Notes: generated from the letters alone by a model not told the origin. DNA of 64,000 nucleotides from Exiguobacterium aurantiacum (GCF_001766415.1 NZ_MKXO01000001.1:930001-994000), one strand, 5' to 3'; positions 18,931 to 27,937 are shown, counted from the stretch's first letter. Program-made: numbers and translations.

Positions 18931-20274
18931 TTAGCGCATCAACGCGCGAAGTGGTGCTTTAGCCGCCATCGCTTCTAGCTCTTCCGGTTCTGTGTCCGCA
19001 GTCGGAACGTCGACGTCTAGCGCGAACGCTTCGACGAACTGGGCGATGCGCGTGTTCGCGTCCGGTTGAGCGGCCGCGTCTTTAATGTAGTCGATCGGTT
19101 CACGCAGCATGTGGTTGATGATCGACTTCATGTGCTTGCCGATGACTTTCTTGTCCCGGTCCGACAGATGGTCGAGCTTGCGCTCAAGACTTTCCATCGT
19201 CTCTTCTTGGACGCGGAGCGCTCGTTCGCGCAACTCGTTCATGATCGGCACGACACCGAGCGTGACGAGCCATGCTTGGAACTCTTGAATCGCCTCATCA
19301 ATCTTCACTTCAATCTTTTCGGCCTCGACGAGACGGGCTGCCAAGTTTTTATTGACGATCCCGTTCAAGTCATCGACATCAAACAAACGGACGCCCGGAA
19401 GCGACCGGACCGCTGGATCGATATCTCGCGGCACGGCAATGTCAATGAGAAGAAGTGGTCGTTCCCGACGCAACAATTGCGCTGCGGCGACGTCGTCATA
19501 CGCGATAACGGCTTCTTTGGCGCCGGTCGAGCTGATCAAAATATCGGCATCGAGCAGTCCACAGGCGATCTCGCGGATCGAGTGGGCCCGGCCTTTGAAC
19601 TTGGCAGCGACCGCTTTCGCTTTACTTTCAGTCCGGTTGAAGACGGCAATTTGTTTGGCGCCGGCTTCGAACAAGTTGAGCGTTGTCAGCTCACCCGTCT
19701 CACCTGCACCGACGACGACAACTTGTTTGTCATCGAGGCGCGTGTACATCTCTTGGGCGAGCGCGACCGCAGCCGAGCTGACCGATACCGACATTTCCCC
19801 AATTTGCGTGTCAGTATGGGCCCGTTTGGCGAGCGTCACGGCTTCTTTGAACAATTTATTAAACACTGTCCCCGTCGTCCCGTTCTCTTGGGCGCGGAAG
19901 AAGCTTGACTTCACTTGTCCTAAAATCTGCGTTTCCCCGATGATCATCGAGTCGAGACCCGACGTGACACGGAACAAGTGACGAATCGCTTCCTCCCCTT
20001 CACGGATCGACAAGTATGGTGTGAACTGATCCATCTCAAGATCGAACCAGTTCGCTAAAAAACGTTTTGTATAATAACGACCCGTATGGAGCTGGTCTGT
20101 GACGACGTATAGCTCGGTACGGTTACAGGTCGACAAAATAACCGATTCAAAAATGCTTTTCTCTTCGCGGAGCGCAATCATCGCATCCACGATTTCTTGC
20201 TCCCCAAACGAGAACTGCTCCCGAATCGCGACAGGGGCTGTCTTGTTATTTAGTCCAACGACGACAATATGCAT
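18931..20274 (-). CDS. hemA: Glutamyl-tRNA reductase
   Basis: A 447-residue NADPH enzyme that reduces glutamyl-tRNA to glutamate-1-semialdehyde, the committed step of heme synthesis. The start MHIVVVGLNNKTAPV at 20274 is the family N-terminus and has GGGGAAGAGG upstream. The catalytic Cys50 lies in LSTCNRTELY. The dinucleotide-binding motif VVVGAGETGEL is near residue 185, and a dimerisation helix domain ends the protein. The C-terminal tail (VDVPTADTEPEELEAMAAKAPLRALMR) is a little longer than in Bacillus. It is the first gene of the hem cluster; hemX does not follow it. Confidence 0.96.
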   Translation of the reverse strand: MHIVVVGLNNKTAPVAIREQFSFGEQEIVDAMIALREEKSIFESVILSTCNRTELYVVTDQLHTGRYYTKRFLANWFDLEMDQFTPYLSIREGEEAIRHLFRVTSGLDSMIIGETQILGQVKSSFFRAQENGTTGTVFNKLFKEAVTLAKRAHTDTQIGEMSVSVSSAAVALAQEMYTRLDDKQVVVVGAGETGELTTLNLFEAGAKQIAVFNRTESKAKAVAAKFKGRAHSIREIACGLLDADILISSTGAKEAVIAYDDVAAAQLLRRERPLLLIDIAVPRDIDPAVRSLPGVRLFDVDDLNGIVNKNLAARLVEAEKIEVKIDEAIQEFQAWLVTLGVVPIMNELRERALRVQEETMESLERKLDHLSDRDKKVIGKHMKSIINHMLREPIDYIKDAAAQPDANTRIAQFVEAFALDVDVPTADTEPEELEAMAAKAPLRALMR

Positions 20275-20421
20275 GTACCTCTTCCCCTCATCTAAAATCA
20301 CAGTGGCGGTTGTCATTTCTTTTTTACGTCTCTACCGTACAGTATAACAATTTTTATTTAGGAACTATAATCTTCTGTTCGATTTTCGTGAAATAATTTA
20401 AGAACTTTTTGTGACGAAAAA

Positions 20422-20454
20422 AAGTAGAAACGGTCAAATTGGCCATTTCTACTT
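20422..20454 (-). terminator. Terminator of the AI-2E-family gene
   Basis: An inverted repeat AAGTAGAAACGGTCA / TGGCCATTTCTACTT with A-rich flanking sequence gives a U run on the minus strand just after the permease stop. Confidence 0.7.
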
Positions 20455-20460
20455 GTTTTG

Positions 20461-21633
20461 TCATTTAAGTGACGATGAATCTGTGATAATCGTACTTTCC
20501 GGCTTGTCTTCTTCTTCCGACTCGAGGTAATGTTGTCGCTCTTTCAATTTGTAGATGCGGACGATGTTTTTGACGACGACTTTCGCCACCGCATACGTCG
20601 GAACCGCGATCAACATCCCGATGATCCCAGCCAGGTTACCGGCCACGAGCAAGACGATGATGATCGTGAGCGGATGCACTTTGAGCGTTTTCCCTTGAAT
20701 GAGCGGGGAGATGACGTTCGCCTCGATCTGTTGGACGATGATGATGACGAGGATGACCCAGAGCACTTTGATCGGATCTTGGATGAAGGCGACGACGACG
20801 GCCGGTGCCGCCCCGAGGAACGGTCCGACGTACGGGATGATGTTCGTCACCATCATGAAGAGTGCGAGCAAGATGGCGTAGTCGACACCGACGATCCAAA
20901 GACCGATGAGCGACGTGATCCCGACGAAGAACGCGACGATCAGTTGGGCGTGCACGTAGTTCTTAACGGTCGTGTGCATGTCGTTCAAAATTTTACGTGT
21001 CTCTTTCTCATAGCTCGATGGCAACAGCTTGACGATCGAGTCCGGCAAATGCTTCCCGTCAAGCAGCATATAGAGCAACATGAACGGAATGACGACAATC
21101 GTGATGACAGCTGATGTAATGAATCCGATGACTTGGCCGAATGAAGAAGCAATATTGCCAAAAATATCACCGAGGTATGTGGTGACATTGTTAGTCAAGT
21201 CGGTGAACATGTCATCGTTTTCCGCCATGAAGCGCGACAGGAACTCGTTTTGCATGAGCGAGTCACGCACTGAGAACGCTTGTTGCTGCAACTCTTTGGC
21301 GATGCTCGGCATCGCGTTGACGAGATCGGTCACTTGTTCGACGAGCACGGGCCCGAGAATACTGAAAACGAGCGTGATGATCAGGATAAGCGATGTTAGC
21401 GTGATTGCGACTGACATGCCACGTTTCCCGGACCGTCGTTCTAAATAATCGACGACTCCAACGAGAAAATAAAAGAAAAGTCCTGAAATAATAAGCGGTA
21501 CCGTGACGAGCGCCAATATGACTTGGATCGGTTCGAACACGAATGAAATCTCTGTCCCGACCAAGATCACTAAGAAAATCGTCAACGTCCAAAATAAGAA
21601 GCGATACCATTTGCTTTCAAACATTCTCTGCAT
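20461..21633 (-). CDS. AI-2E family transporter (PerM/YtvI/YdbI-like permease)
   Basis: A 390-residue polytopic membrane protein. It has two N-terminal helices (FLFWTLTIFLVILVGTEISFVF, LALVTVPLIISGLFFYFLVGVV), a long amphipathic central region (residues about 95-170), then paired hydrophobic helices with the family motifs VIPFMLLYMLLDGKHLPD, VAFFVGITSLIGLWIVGVDYA, NIIPYVGPFLGAAPA and VHPLTIIIVLLVAGNLAGIIGMLIAVP. The family exports varied small solutes or Na+; the substrate cannot be read from sequence. The C-terminus is acidic and cytoplasmic. The gene is a single unit between hemA and the retron. Confidence 0.88.
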   Translation of the reverse strand: MQRMFESKWYRFLFWTLTIFLVILVGTEISFVFEPIQVILALVTVPLIISGLFFYFLVGVVDYLERRSGKRGMSVAITLTSLILIITLVFSILGPVLVEQVTDLVNAMPSIAKELQQQAFSVRDSLMQNEFLSRFMAENDDMFTDLTNNVTTYLGDIFGNIASSFGQVIGFITSAVITIVVIPFMLLYMLLDGKHLPDSIVKLLPSSYEKETRKILNDMHTTVKNYVHAQLIVAFFVGITSLIGLWIVGVDYAILLALFMMVTNIIPYVGPFLGAAPAVVVAFIQDPIKVLWVILVIIIVQQIEANVISPLIQGKTLKVHPLTIIIVLLVAGNLAGIIGMLIAVPTYAVAKVVVKNIVRIYKLKERQHYLESEEEDKPESTIITDSSSLK

Positions 21634-21716
21634 CTTTCCACCTCGTTCATTAATGTATTGCTATACAATATGACAATTATACGATACTTACCCGTTCACG
21701 TAACCCTAAAAACAAA

Positions 21717-21742
21717 AAGACGAGGGGGTTATCCCTCGTCTT
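21717..21742 (-). terminator. Terminator of the retron operon
   Basis: A perfect 10-bp stem AAGACGAGGG / CCCTCGTCTT with a six-base loop is followed on the minus strand by TTTGTTTTT. It ends transcription from the reverse transcriptase gene. Confidence 0.85.
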
Positions 21743-21774
21743 AGAAAATCAGAGCTATTGGCTGTTCTTATTGT

Positions 21775-22731
21775 CTATGAAGTTATAGCGTTGCTTATTT
21801 CACGAATTATTCGCACCTTATTTTTTATGTGCTTAATATTTTCAATCGATTCCACTCGACTAATCGAGGCTAAAATACCATCAACTGCATCACACATGTT
21901 AACAATGTTCGTCTGATCAAAAGAAGATAAATAGAAGTCATTCAGTAATTTATCGTACGTTTTATATAGTTTTAAATGCATTGAGTTTGGTATCAAAAGT
22001 TTATGGTCACGAATAACCGCACCAGTAACCTTTACTCCATTACTATTTTTAAGAAGTCTACTTTTATCCTTGTTAACTTGGAATTGATAGCTCTCTATCA
22101 GTTTGATAATGTCCCTTTTTGTTCCCTTACTAATAAAGTGTTGAGAAGAAAAAGTAAGGTCATCGTAGTAGCATGAAAAAGTTATGTTCTTTGAAACCGA
22201 AATATTATTTAATTGTTCAAAAAACTCAAGATAGCATAAATAGCTAAGGTAAGGACTAGTTGGATACCCTTGAGGAAGGTAGTCAAGCTTATTTGTTTCT
22301 CGACTACTTGCGGTAGTAAGTAATGTACATATTTTTGCTACATCAATAGACATATTCATTTTGTATCTAAAAAAACGATAAACAAAATCAGAGCTTGTAG
22401 AAGGAAAAAAATCTTTTATGTCTATTAGGCAGAAACACTTATTATTTTTGTGAAATTCAGCATTCATTATGTAGTCACGATTTTTAATACCACCAAAAAC
22501 ATAATTAGCGGCACCAATTGGATAGAGTAGCAATAGCATTCTTTTCAGTAGTTGTTTATGAAAATATGAAGGGTTATATAGTAATCTTTTCTTCCCATTA
22601 ATTTCAGCAACAAAAGGTTCAACTGAAAAATACTCTCTCACCGCTTTCAATTTCCTGGCATCTATACGTAGTAAATTAGCCAGATGTTTTTTACTTTGCA
22701 CATTATATAGAATAGATTTTTCAAAATTCAT
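21775..22731 (-). CDS. Retron-type reverse transcriptase
   Basis: A 318-residue RNA-directed DNA polymerase. It carries both retron hallmarks: NAxxH as NAEFH (residues 90-94) and VTG (residues 235-237) in KVTGAVI. The polymerase motifs are LIDIKDFFPS (residues 102-111, catalytic Asp104), LPQGYPTSPYL (152-162) and the YxDD box CYYDDLTFSS (187-196, catalytic Asp190 and Asp191). No maturase or endonuclease domain follows, so it is not a group II intron enzyme. The start overlaps the small membrane gene as ATGA. The gene is distinctly AT-rich compared with flanking hem and lon genes, suggesting transfer. It should copy the adjacent ncRNA into msDNA. Confidence 0.92.
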   Translation of the reverse strand: MNFEKSILYNVQSKKHLANLLRIDARKLKAVREYFSVEPFVAEINGKKRLLYNPSYFHKQLLKRMLLLLYPIGAANYVFGGIKNRDYIMNAEFHKNNKCFCLIDIKDFFPSTSSDFVYRFFRYKMNMSIDVAKICTLLTTASSRETNKLDYLPQGYPTSPYLSYLCYLEFFEQLNNISVSKNITFSCYYDDLTFSSQHFISKGTKRDIIKLIESYQFQVNKDKSRLLKNSNGVKVTGAVIRDHKLLIPNSMHLKLYKTYDKLLNDFYLSSFDQTNIVNMCDAVDGILASISRVESIENIKHIKNKVRIIREISNAITS

Positions 22732-22973
22732 TTTTGTAAAGTCCTCATATCATAAAATGTGCAGGAGCTAATGAGTTTAATAATGTACACAGTGAATTCG
22801 TGCACATTCATAAAAAACAACGAAAGACCGTATGAAAGCACCGCAATTAAATGTGCAAGTACTTTCAGCCCACCAGCGACGAGCGTCACCCATGTCAAGC
22901 CGCTATACAGCAACTTTACTCTCGAGTTCTTTCTTTTACTCTCAAAACGATCCATACGAGTTTTTTGGTTCAT
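22728..22973 (-). CDS. Small membrane protein, putative retron effector
   Basis: An 81-residue protein with a basic N-terminus (MNQKTRMDRFESKRKNSRVK), a long hydrophobic segment (about residues 22-55) and a second short one (about 60-72), giving one or two transmembrane helices. RBS AAAGGAG lies 9-10 nt before the ATG. It overlaps the reverse transcriptase start by 4 nt. Several experimentally known retron types pair the RT with a two-helix membrane protein that kills the cell on phage infection. By analogy this is the likely toxin (inference). Sequence alone does not assign it to a described retron type. Confidence 0.7.
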   Translation of the reverse strand: MNQKTRMDRFESKRKNSRVKLLYSGLTWVTLVAGGLKVLAHLIAVLSYGLSLFFMNVHEFTVYIIKLISSCTFYDMRTLQK

Positions 22974-22989
22974 ACAGGATTTCTCCTTT

Positions 22990-23036
22990 CTAAAAATGTA
23001 GGAAGTTAAAAACTTCCCCTCTGCTCACATTTTTAG
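22990..23036 (-). promoter_or_regulatory. Hairpin leader before the retron membrane gene
   Basis: A 10-bp outer stem (CTAAAAATGT / ACATTTTTAG) and a 7-bp inner stem (GGAAGTT / AACTTCC) are separated by a one-sided 9-nt bulge. It ends right before the AAAGGAG ribosome site of the membrane gene. It may attenuate effector translation or mark the 3' boundary of the ncRNA. The bulge sequence CCTCTGCTC recurs at 23078-23086. Confidence 0.55.
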
Positions 23037-23099
23037 AAGACGAGGAAATGGATCGAATTAGCTCCTACAATTTTAAACCTCTGCTCGGTAAGAAACACA

Positions 23100-23285
23100 G
23101 AATCGAGGTTAAGTGATTGCAACACGAAGATCACCTATCGTGGATACTTGAGACTTTCAACGTAATAGGTGTGTGATAGCTCGTTATACAATTACACCAC
23201 GCCAAAAGAAGGCAATTATATTGTGCAGAGATATTCCTCTTTTTGACTCGCACCTTAATTTTAACCTCTCGAGGCTTCCATCACA
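23100..23285 (-). ncRNA. Putative retron msr-msd ncRNA
   Basis: This AT-rich, non-coding stretch lies directly upstream of the retron genes. Candidate a1/a2 ends pair with each other: TCGAGAGGTTAA (23261-23272, read on minus) and TTAACCTCGA (23103-23112). Between them, on the minus strand, are a GTGC/GCAC hairpin enclosing AGAG/CTCT (23223-23253), a GCC/GGC hairpin (about 23201-23213) and a larger hairpin CACCTAT/ATAGGTG with an inner TTGA/TCAA stem (about 23130-23176), a candidate msd. The borders are approximate and the branching G is not fixed. Confidence 0.6.
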
Positions 23286-23330
23286 AGTAAAGAACAACAG
23301 TAGACAAGCTTGATATAGGAAAAAGAAAAT

Positions 23331-23348
23331 GGCCACCAATTGGTGACC
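23331..23348 (-). terminator. Terminator of the lon-engB operon
   Basis: On the minus strand GGTCACCAATTGGTGGCC forms a 7-bp stem with an AATT loop, followed by ATTTTCTTTTT. It lies beyond the folded repeat downstream of engB. Confidence 0.65.
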
Positions 23349-23356
23349 GTACGCAT

Positions 23357-23479
23357 CGTTTGTCTGTGGAGCCGTAGACTCCTACGGGAAAAGCAAGCAA
23401 AAGAAGACCCAGCAGCGACAAAGTCGCGATGCGGCTTCTTGCTTGCCCCGAGGAAAGCGAAGGCTCAAAAAGACAAACG
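23357..23479. repeat. Highly structured dispersed-repeat-like element
   Basis: A 123-bp element bounded by the inverted repeat CGTTTGTCT / AGACAAACG. Inside are nested stems GAGCC/GGCTC, GCAAGCAAAAGAAG / CTTCTTGCTTGC and an apical GCGAC-AAA-GTCGC hairpin, plus GGAG..CTCC. It encodes no protein. From memory, very similar sequence (GGAGCCGTAGACTCCT, GGAAAAGC, CCCCGAGGAAAGCGA) occurs many times in Bacillaceae genomes. It lies in the 3' untranslated region of engB, beside the retron. Confidence 0.65.
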
Positions 23480-23502
23480 CAGTAAATATTTTTTATTGAA
23501 AA

Positions 23503-24099
23503 TCAATCTTCTTCGCGTGTCAACAAATCGTAGATGGCTTTCCACGCTTCGTCTTTTCCTTCCGCCGTCTCGGCCGAGAAAGAGACGAATCGGTCAGTCG
23601 ATTCGAATTGAAGCTTCCGCTTCACGGCCGCCTCATGTTTCTGGCGCTGCGCTTTCTTGATCTTATCGAGTTTCGTCGCGACGACGATGACCGGAATCTC
23701 ATAATGTTTCAAGAAATTGTACATCGTCACGTCATCACCCGACGGCTCGTGTCGGATATCGACCAAGAGGACGACACCTTTGAGTGCGCTTTGCGACGTC
23801 AAGTATTGCTCCATCATGACGCCCCACTTCTCACGCTCGGTCTTCGAAACTTTGGCATACCCATAGCCCGGGACGTCGACGAACATGATCTCGTCATTGA
23901 TGTTGAAGAAGTTCAGCGTCTGCGTCTTCCCCGGTTTTGATGATGTCCGGGCGAGTGCTTTACGCTGACAGATCTTGTTGATGAATGACGATTTCCCGAC
24001 GTTCGAACGGCCGGCGAGTGCGACTTCTGGCAACTCGTGGACCGGATAATGGTCCGGCGCCACAGCACTCGTAATAAATTCTGCTTTATTGATTTTCAT
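23503..24099 (-). CDS. engB: Ribosome biogenesis GTP-binding protein EngB (YsxC)
   Basis: A 198-residue TrmE-Era-type GTPase required for late 50S subunit assembly. Motifs are G1 [10 protein letters not shown] (residues 30-39), G3 DVPGYGYAK near 75, G4 ATKLDKIKK near 140 and G5 SAETAEG near 175. Length is normal. The start overlaps the lon stop (ATGA), the same arrangement as lonA-ysxC in Bacillus. The 3' region holds the folded repeat and a terminator. Confidence 0.96.
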   Translation of the reverse strand: MKINKAEFITSAVAPDHYPVHELPEVALAGRSNVGKSSFINKICQRKALARTSSKPGKTQTLNFFNINDEIMFVDVPGYGYAKVSKTEREKWGVMMEQYLTSQSALKGVVLLVDIRHEPSGDDVTMYNFLKHYEIPVIVVATKLDKIKKAQRQKHEAAVKRKLQFESTDRFVSFSAETAEGKDEAWKAIYDLLTREED

Positions 24100-26399
24100 T
24101 GTTTTCCTCCAAATGCTACTTCTAATACTTGATCGAGCATCGTGACCGGGACGAACGTCAGTTTTTCACGGACGGTGTCTTGAATATCATCGATGTCACG
24201 TTCATTGTCTTTCGGGATGATGATGGTCGTGAGTCCGGCCCGATGCGCGGCGAGCGCTTTTTCTTTCAAGCCACCGATCGGCAGGACACGGCCACGGAGC
24301 GTGATCTCTCCGGTCATCCCGATATCACGCCGGACTTTCTTCCCGGTCAAGGCCGAGATGAGCGCCGTCGCGATCGTGATCCCGGCGGATGGCCCGTCTT
24401 TCGGGACGGCACCTTCCGGGACGTGGATGTGCACGTCTTGCCGCTCGTAGAACGTCGGGTCGATCCCGAACCGTTCCGCGTTCGAGCGGACGTAACTGTA
24501 CGCCGTCTGCGCCGACTCCTGCATGACGTCACCGAGTTTCCCCGTCAACTGCAGCTTGCCTTTGCCCGGTGCGAGCGCGACTTCGATCGTGAGCGTATCA
24601 CCGCCGAACGCCGTGTAAGCGAGGCCTGTGACCGCTCCGATCGAGTCTTCCGTCTCGCCTTTGCCGTAACGATACTTCGGTTTCCCGAGGTAGTCGCTTA
24701 GGACTTTGAGCGACACGGTGACACGTTTCTTCTCGCCGATCGCGATCTGTTTCGCCGCTTTCCGACAAAGCGATCCGATGACACGCTCAAGGTTGCGGAC
24801 GCCGGCCTCGCGTGTGTAGCGGCGGACGACTTCATAGAGCGCGTCTTCTTTAATCGTGAGCTGGCTCTTTTTCAAGCCGTGTTCTTTATATTGTTTCGGA
24901 ATCAAGTGACGTTTCGCGATCTCGACTTTTTCGAGCTCCGTGTAGCCGCCGATTTGAATGAGTTCCATCCGGTCGAGGAGCGGGGCCGGAATTTGCGAGA
25001 CGTCGTTCGCCGTCGCGATGAACAGCACGTTCGACAAGTCGAACGGCTCCTCGATGTAATGGTCCGAGAACGAGACGTTCTGTTCCGGGTCGAGCACTTC
25101 GAGCATGGCCGAAGCCGGGTCGCCCCGGAAGTCCGACGCCATCTTGTCGATCTCATCGAGCAAGAACACCGGGTTCTTACTTTCAGCTTGCTTCAAGCCA
25201 CGGATGATCCGGCCTGGCATCGCGCCGATATACGTCCGGCGGTGACCGCGAATCTCAGCCTCGTCACGCACCCCGCCGAGCGAGACGCGGACGAAGTTAC
25301 GTTCGAGCGCCGAAGCGATCGAGCGGGCGAGCGACGTCTTCCCGACCCCAGGAGGTCCGGCGAGACAAAGGATCGGTCCACGCAGCGAGTTCGTCAATTG
25401 ACGGACCGCCAAGTATTCGAGGATCCGGTCTTTGACCGATTCGAGCCCGTAATGGTCGTCGTCGAGGACACCGGCCGCATGTTTGACGTCCAATTTATCT
25501 TCGGTTTCAATTCCCCACGGCAGCGAGACGATCCAATCGAGGTAGTTGCGGATGACCGCGTACTCAGGTGACGTCGCCGGGACGACGTTCAACCGTTCCG
25601 CTTCCCGCATGACGTTCTTCCGTGTCGTTTCCGGCAAGTCGAGCGCCTCGAGCTTCTCAAGGAGACGGTTCGGTTCCGACTCTTGCGACTGGTCCCCGAG
25701 TTCTTGTTGAATCGTCTTCATCTGTTCACGTAAGTAATACTCTTTTTGCGCTTGTTCAATCGTCTTCTTCGTCCGTTCACGCAACTCTTGTTCGAGCTCG
25801 ATGATCTCGACTTCGTGCGTCATGATCTCGAGCAGTTCGAGCCCGCGTTTGACCGCGTCTGGTTCTTCAAGCATCGCTTGGCGAATGTCGACATCGACAT
25901 CGAGTTTCGATGAGATGTAGTCAGTGAGCGATTCGAGCCGCTCATACATCTCAAACCGACGACGCTCGTCCGGTGACAAGCCTTTGATCGTCCCAACGAG
26001 TTTGCCGAACTGTTCTTTCAAGAGCCGCACGAGTGCCGTCCGCTCGACTTCTTCCCCTTCAACGAGTTCGAGCGAGTCGACGTCAGCAAACCAGCCGTCT
26101 TTCGTCGCTTCGACGGCGTTGATTTTGACGCGTTCTTTCCCGACGAGGCGGACCCGTACCGTATCGTTCGACAGTTCGCTCATCTTGGCGATATGGACCC
26201 GCGTCCCGATCGCGTAAAGGTCTTCCGGTTCAGGTGATTCTTTGCCTGTCTCTTTTTGTGTGACGACAATCAAGTCTGTCTCGTGTTCCTTTGCGGCAAG
26301 GAGTGCTCGTAATGAGAGCGGTCGCCCGACGTCGATCGTCACTCCGATCAGCGGATAAACGACAACTCCACGCAAAGGAAGAATTGGTAATTGTTCCAT
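24096..26399 (-). CDS. lon: ATP-dependent protease Lon
   Basis: A 767-residue LonA-type AAA+ serine protease of the cytoplasm that degrades misfolded and regulatory proteins. The N-terminal substrate domain starts [16 protein letters not shown]. Walker [12 protein letters not shown] lies near residue 350, Walker [11 protein letters not shown] near 415, and the proteolytic Ser-Lys pair with Ser in [13 protein letters not shown] near 670. RBS AGGAGG precedes the ATG. It lies between clpX and engB; the spore-linked lonB that intervenes in Bacillus is absent. A terminator separates it from clpX, so it probably has its own promoter. Confidence 0.97.
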   Translation of the reverse strand: MEQLPILPLRGVVVYPLIGVTIDVGRPLSLRALLAAKEHETDLIVVTQKETGKESPEPEDLYAIGTRVHIAKMSELSNDTVRVRLVGKERVKINAVEATKDGWFADVDSLELVEGEEVERTALVRLLKEQFGKLVGTIKGLSPDERRRFEMYERLESLTDYISSKLDVDVDIRQAMLEEPDAVKRGLELLEIMTHEVEIIELEQELRERTKKTIEQAQKEYYLREQMKTIQQELGDQSQESEPNRLLEKLEALDLPETTRKNVMREAERLNVVPATSPEYAVIRNYLDWIVSLPWGIETEDKLDVKHAAGVLDDDHYGLESVKDRILEYLAVRQLTNSLRGPILCLAGPPGVGKTSLARSIASALERNFVRVSLGGVRDEAEIRGHRRTYIGAMPGRIIRGLKQAESKNPVFLLDEIDKMASDFRGDPASAMLEVLDPEQNVSFSDHYIEEPFDLSNVLFIATANDVSQIPAPLLDRMELIQIGGYTELEKVEIAKRHLIPKQYKEHGLKKSQLTIKEDALYEVVRRYTREAGVRNLERVIGSLCRKAAKQIAIGEKKRVTVSLKVLSDYLGKPKYRYGKGETEDSIGAVTGLAYTAFGGDTLTIEVALAPGKGKLQLTGKLGDVMQESAQTAYSYVRSNAERFGIDPTFYERQDVHIHVPEGAVPKDGPSAGITIATALISALTGKKVRRDIGMTGEITLRGRVLPIGGLKEKALAAHRAGLTTIIIPKDNERDIDDIQDTVREKLTFVPVTMLDQVLEVAFGGKQ

Positions 26400-26416
26400 T
26401 ACAACGCCTCCTGTGC

Positions 26417-26460
26417 AAAAAGGCCCAAAACTCGGTTGTGCCGAGTGTTTGAGCCTTTTT
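26417..26460 (-). terminator. Terminator of clpX
   Basis: A long stem with outer AAAAAGGC / GCCTTTTT and inner ACTCGG / CCGAGT ends on the minus strand in U5. It lies just after the clpX stop. Confidence 0.85.
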
Positions 26461-26471
26461 CGTTAAGAACT

Positions 26472-27740
26472 TTAAGCTGTTTCTTGGTTGTCCCCTGTCT
26501 GTTCGACAGTACCATCACGGAGAACATATTTCGGACCGGCAAGACCCGTAATCGTTTCGTCTGTAATGATGACTTTCTCGATATCGTCACGCGATGGGAC
26601 GGTGAACATCACATCGAGCATCATTTCTTCGATAATCGAGCGGAGACCACGTGCACCTGTCTTACGTTTGATCGCAAGTTTGGCAATTTCAATCAACGAC
26701 TCGTCTGTGAACGTGAGTTCGACATCGTCGAGTTCGAGCATCTTCACGTACTGACGGACGAGCGCGTTTTTCGGCTTCGTCAAGATTTCGACGAGCGCTG
26801 ACTCGTCGAGTGTCATGAGCGTCGCCATGACCGGTAGACGTCCGATAAATTCAGGGATCAAGCCGAATTTTTGAAGGTCTTCCGGCAATGCGCGGGCGAG
26901 CAAGTCTTCTTGCGTCATCTCGCGATTTTCTTGTTCGTTCCCGAAACCGATGACTTTCTTCCCGATGCGGCGTTTGACGACCGCTTCGATGCCGGCGAAT
27001 GCGCCGCCGACGATGAAGAGAATGTTCGTCGTATCGATTTGGATGAACTCTTGATGCGGATGCTTCCGTCCACCTTGTGGCGGTACGCTCGCAGTCGTCC
27101 CTTCAAGAATCTTGAGCAAGGCTTGTTGGACCCCTTCACCAGACACGTCACGCGTGATCGATGGGTTTTCCGACTTGCGGGCAATCTTATCGATTTCATC
27201 GATATAGATAATCCCTTTTTCAGCCTTCTCGACATCGTAGTCAGCCGATTGGATCAGCTTGAGCAAGATGTTCTCGACGTCTTCCCCGACGTAACCGGCT
27301 TCCGTCAAGCTCGTCGCATCCGCGATTGCGAACGGGACGTTCAAGACGCGAGCCATCGTCTGAGCGAGAAGCGTTTTACCGCTACCAGTTGGTCCGATCA
27401 TGACGATGTTCGACTTCGAAAGTTCGACATCATCAGAACGGCCACCGGCGTTGATGCGTTTATAGTGGTTATAGACAGCTACCGAAAGCGCACGTTTCGC
27501 CCGGTCTTGGCCGATGACATACTCGTCAAGGACGTTACGGATCTCTTGTGGTTTTGGAATGTCTTTGAATTCGACTTCTTCTTCGACACCGAGCTCTTCC
27601 TCAACGATTTCATTGCAAAGTTCAATACATTCGTCACAAATGTATACGCCAGGACCGGCGACTAGTTTACGGACTTGTTCTTGCGATTTCCCGCAAAACG
27701 AGCATTTAAGTTGTCCCTTTTCCTCGTTAAATTTGAACAT
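26472..27740 (-). CDS. clpX: ATP-dependent Clp protease ATP-binding subunit ClpX
   Basis: A 422-residue AAA+ unfoldase that feeds substrates to ClpP. The start [13 protein letters not shown] at 27740 follows AAGGGG by 8 nt. The N-terminal zinc-binding domain has Cys13, Cys16, Cys35 and Cys38. Walker [13 protein letters not shown] is near residue 115, Walker [14 protein letters not shown] near 180, and the pore loops and sensor motifs follow ([31 protein letters not shown]). Length is normal. A sigma-A-type promoter lies about 110 bp upstream and a terminator follows. Confidence 0.97.
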   Translation of the reverse strand: MFKFNEEKGQLKCSFCGKSQEQVRKLVAGPGVYICDECIELCNEIVEEELGVEEEVEFKDIPKPQEIRNVLDEYVIGQDRAKRALSVAVYNHYKRINAGGRSDDVELSKSNIVMIGPTGSGKTLLAQTMARVLNVPFAIADATSLTEAGYVGEDVENILLKLIQSADYDVEKAEKGIIYIDEIDKIARKSENPSITRDVSGEGVQQALLKILEGTTASVPPQGGRKHPHQEFIQIDTTNILFIVGGAFAGIEAVVKRRIGKKVIGFGNEQENREMTQEDLLARALPEDLQKFGLIPEFIGRLPVMATLMTLDESALVEILTKPKNALVRQYVKMLELDDVELTFTDESLIEIAKLAIKRKTGARGLRSIIEEMMLDVMFTVPSRDDIEKVIITDETITGLAGPKYVLRDGTVEQTGDNQETA

Positions 27741-27850
27741 TCGGTACACCCCTTCTGAATGAAAATGGATGTAAGTGCGATAAATCGCCTATTTGTATTT
27801 TCAGGTGCAAAGCACTCACGAAAAAACATTTACATCTCTGCGTTGCAATA

Positions 27851-27879
27851 ATTGTAGCATGAACATATAGCGACATCAA
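27851..27879 (-). promoter_or_regulatory. Sigma-A-type promoter of clpX
   Basis: On the minus strand TTGATG, 17 bp, TACAAT. It lies between the tig terminator and the clpX start. Confidence 0.6.
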
Positions 27880-27914
27880 AGATTAACACATACAAAGTGT
27901 CATTACAGAAAAAA

Positions 27915-27937
27915 GGACGACTGCGTGGCAGTCGCCC
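27915..27937 (-). terminator. Terminator of tig
   Basis: A 10-bp stem GGGCGACTGC / GCAGTCGTCC with a three-base loop is followed by U6 on the minus strand, directly after the tig stop. Confidence 0.85.

Noticed and set aside
20275-20400. Possible PerR box upstream of hemA (TTATAGTTCCTAAATAA)
   Set aside because: It matches only about half of the PerR consensus and is not symmetric with the required spacing.
21775-22731. Group II intron or diversity-generating retroelement RT
   Set aside because: No maturase/endonuclease domain, no domain V-type RNA and no variable repeat pair are seen; NAxxH and VTG point to a retron.
26871-27665. Long open frame opposite clpX (264 codons), and similar antisense frames opposite valS, selO, fadD, uvrC and lon
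   Set aside because: They mirror the codon structure of well-supported genes in a moderately GC-rich genome, have low-complexity, charged translations and lack ribosome sites.
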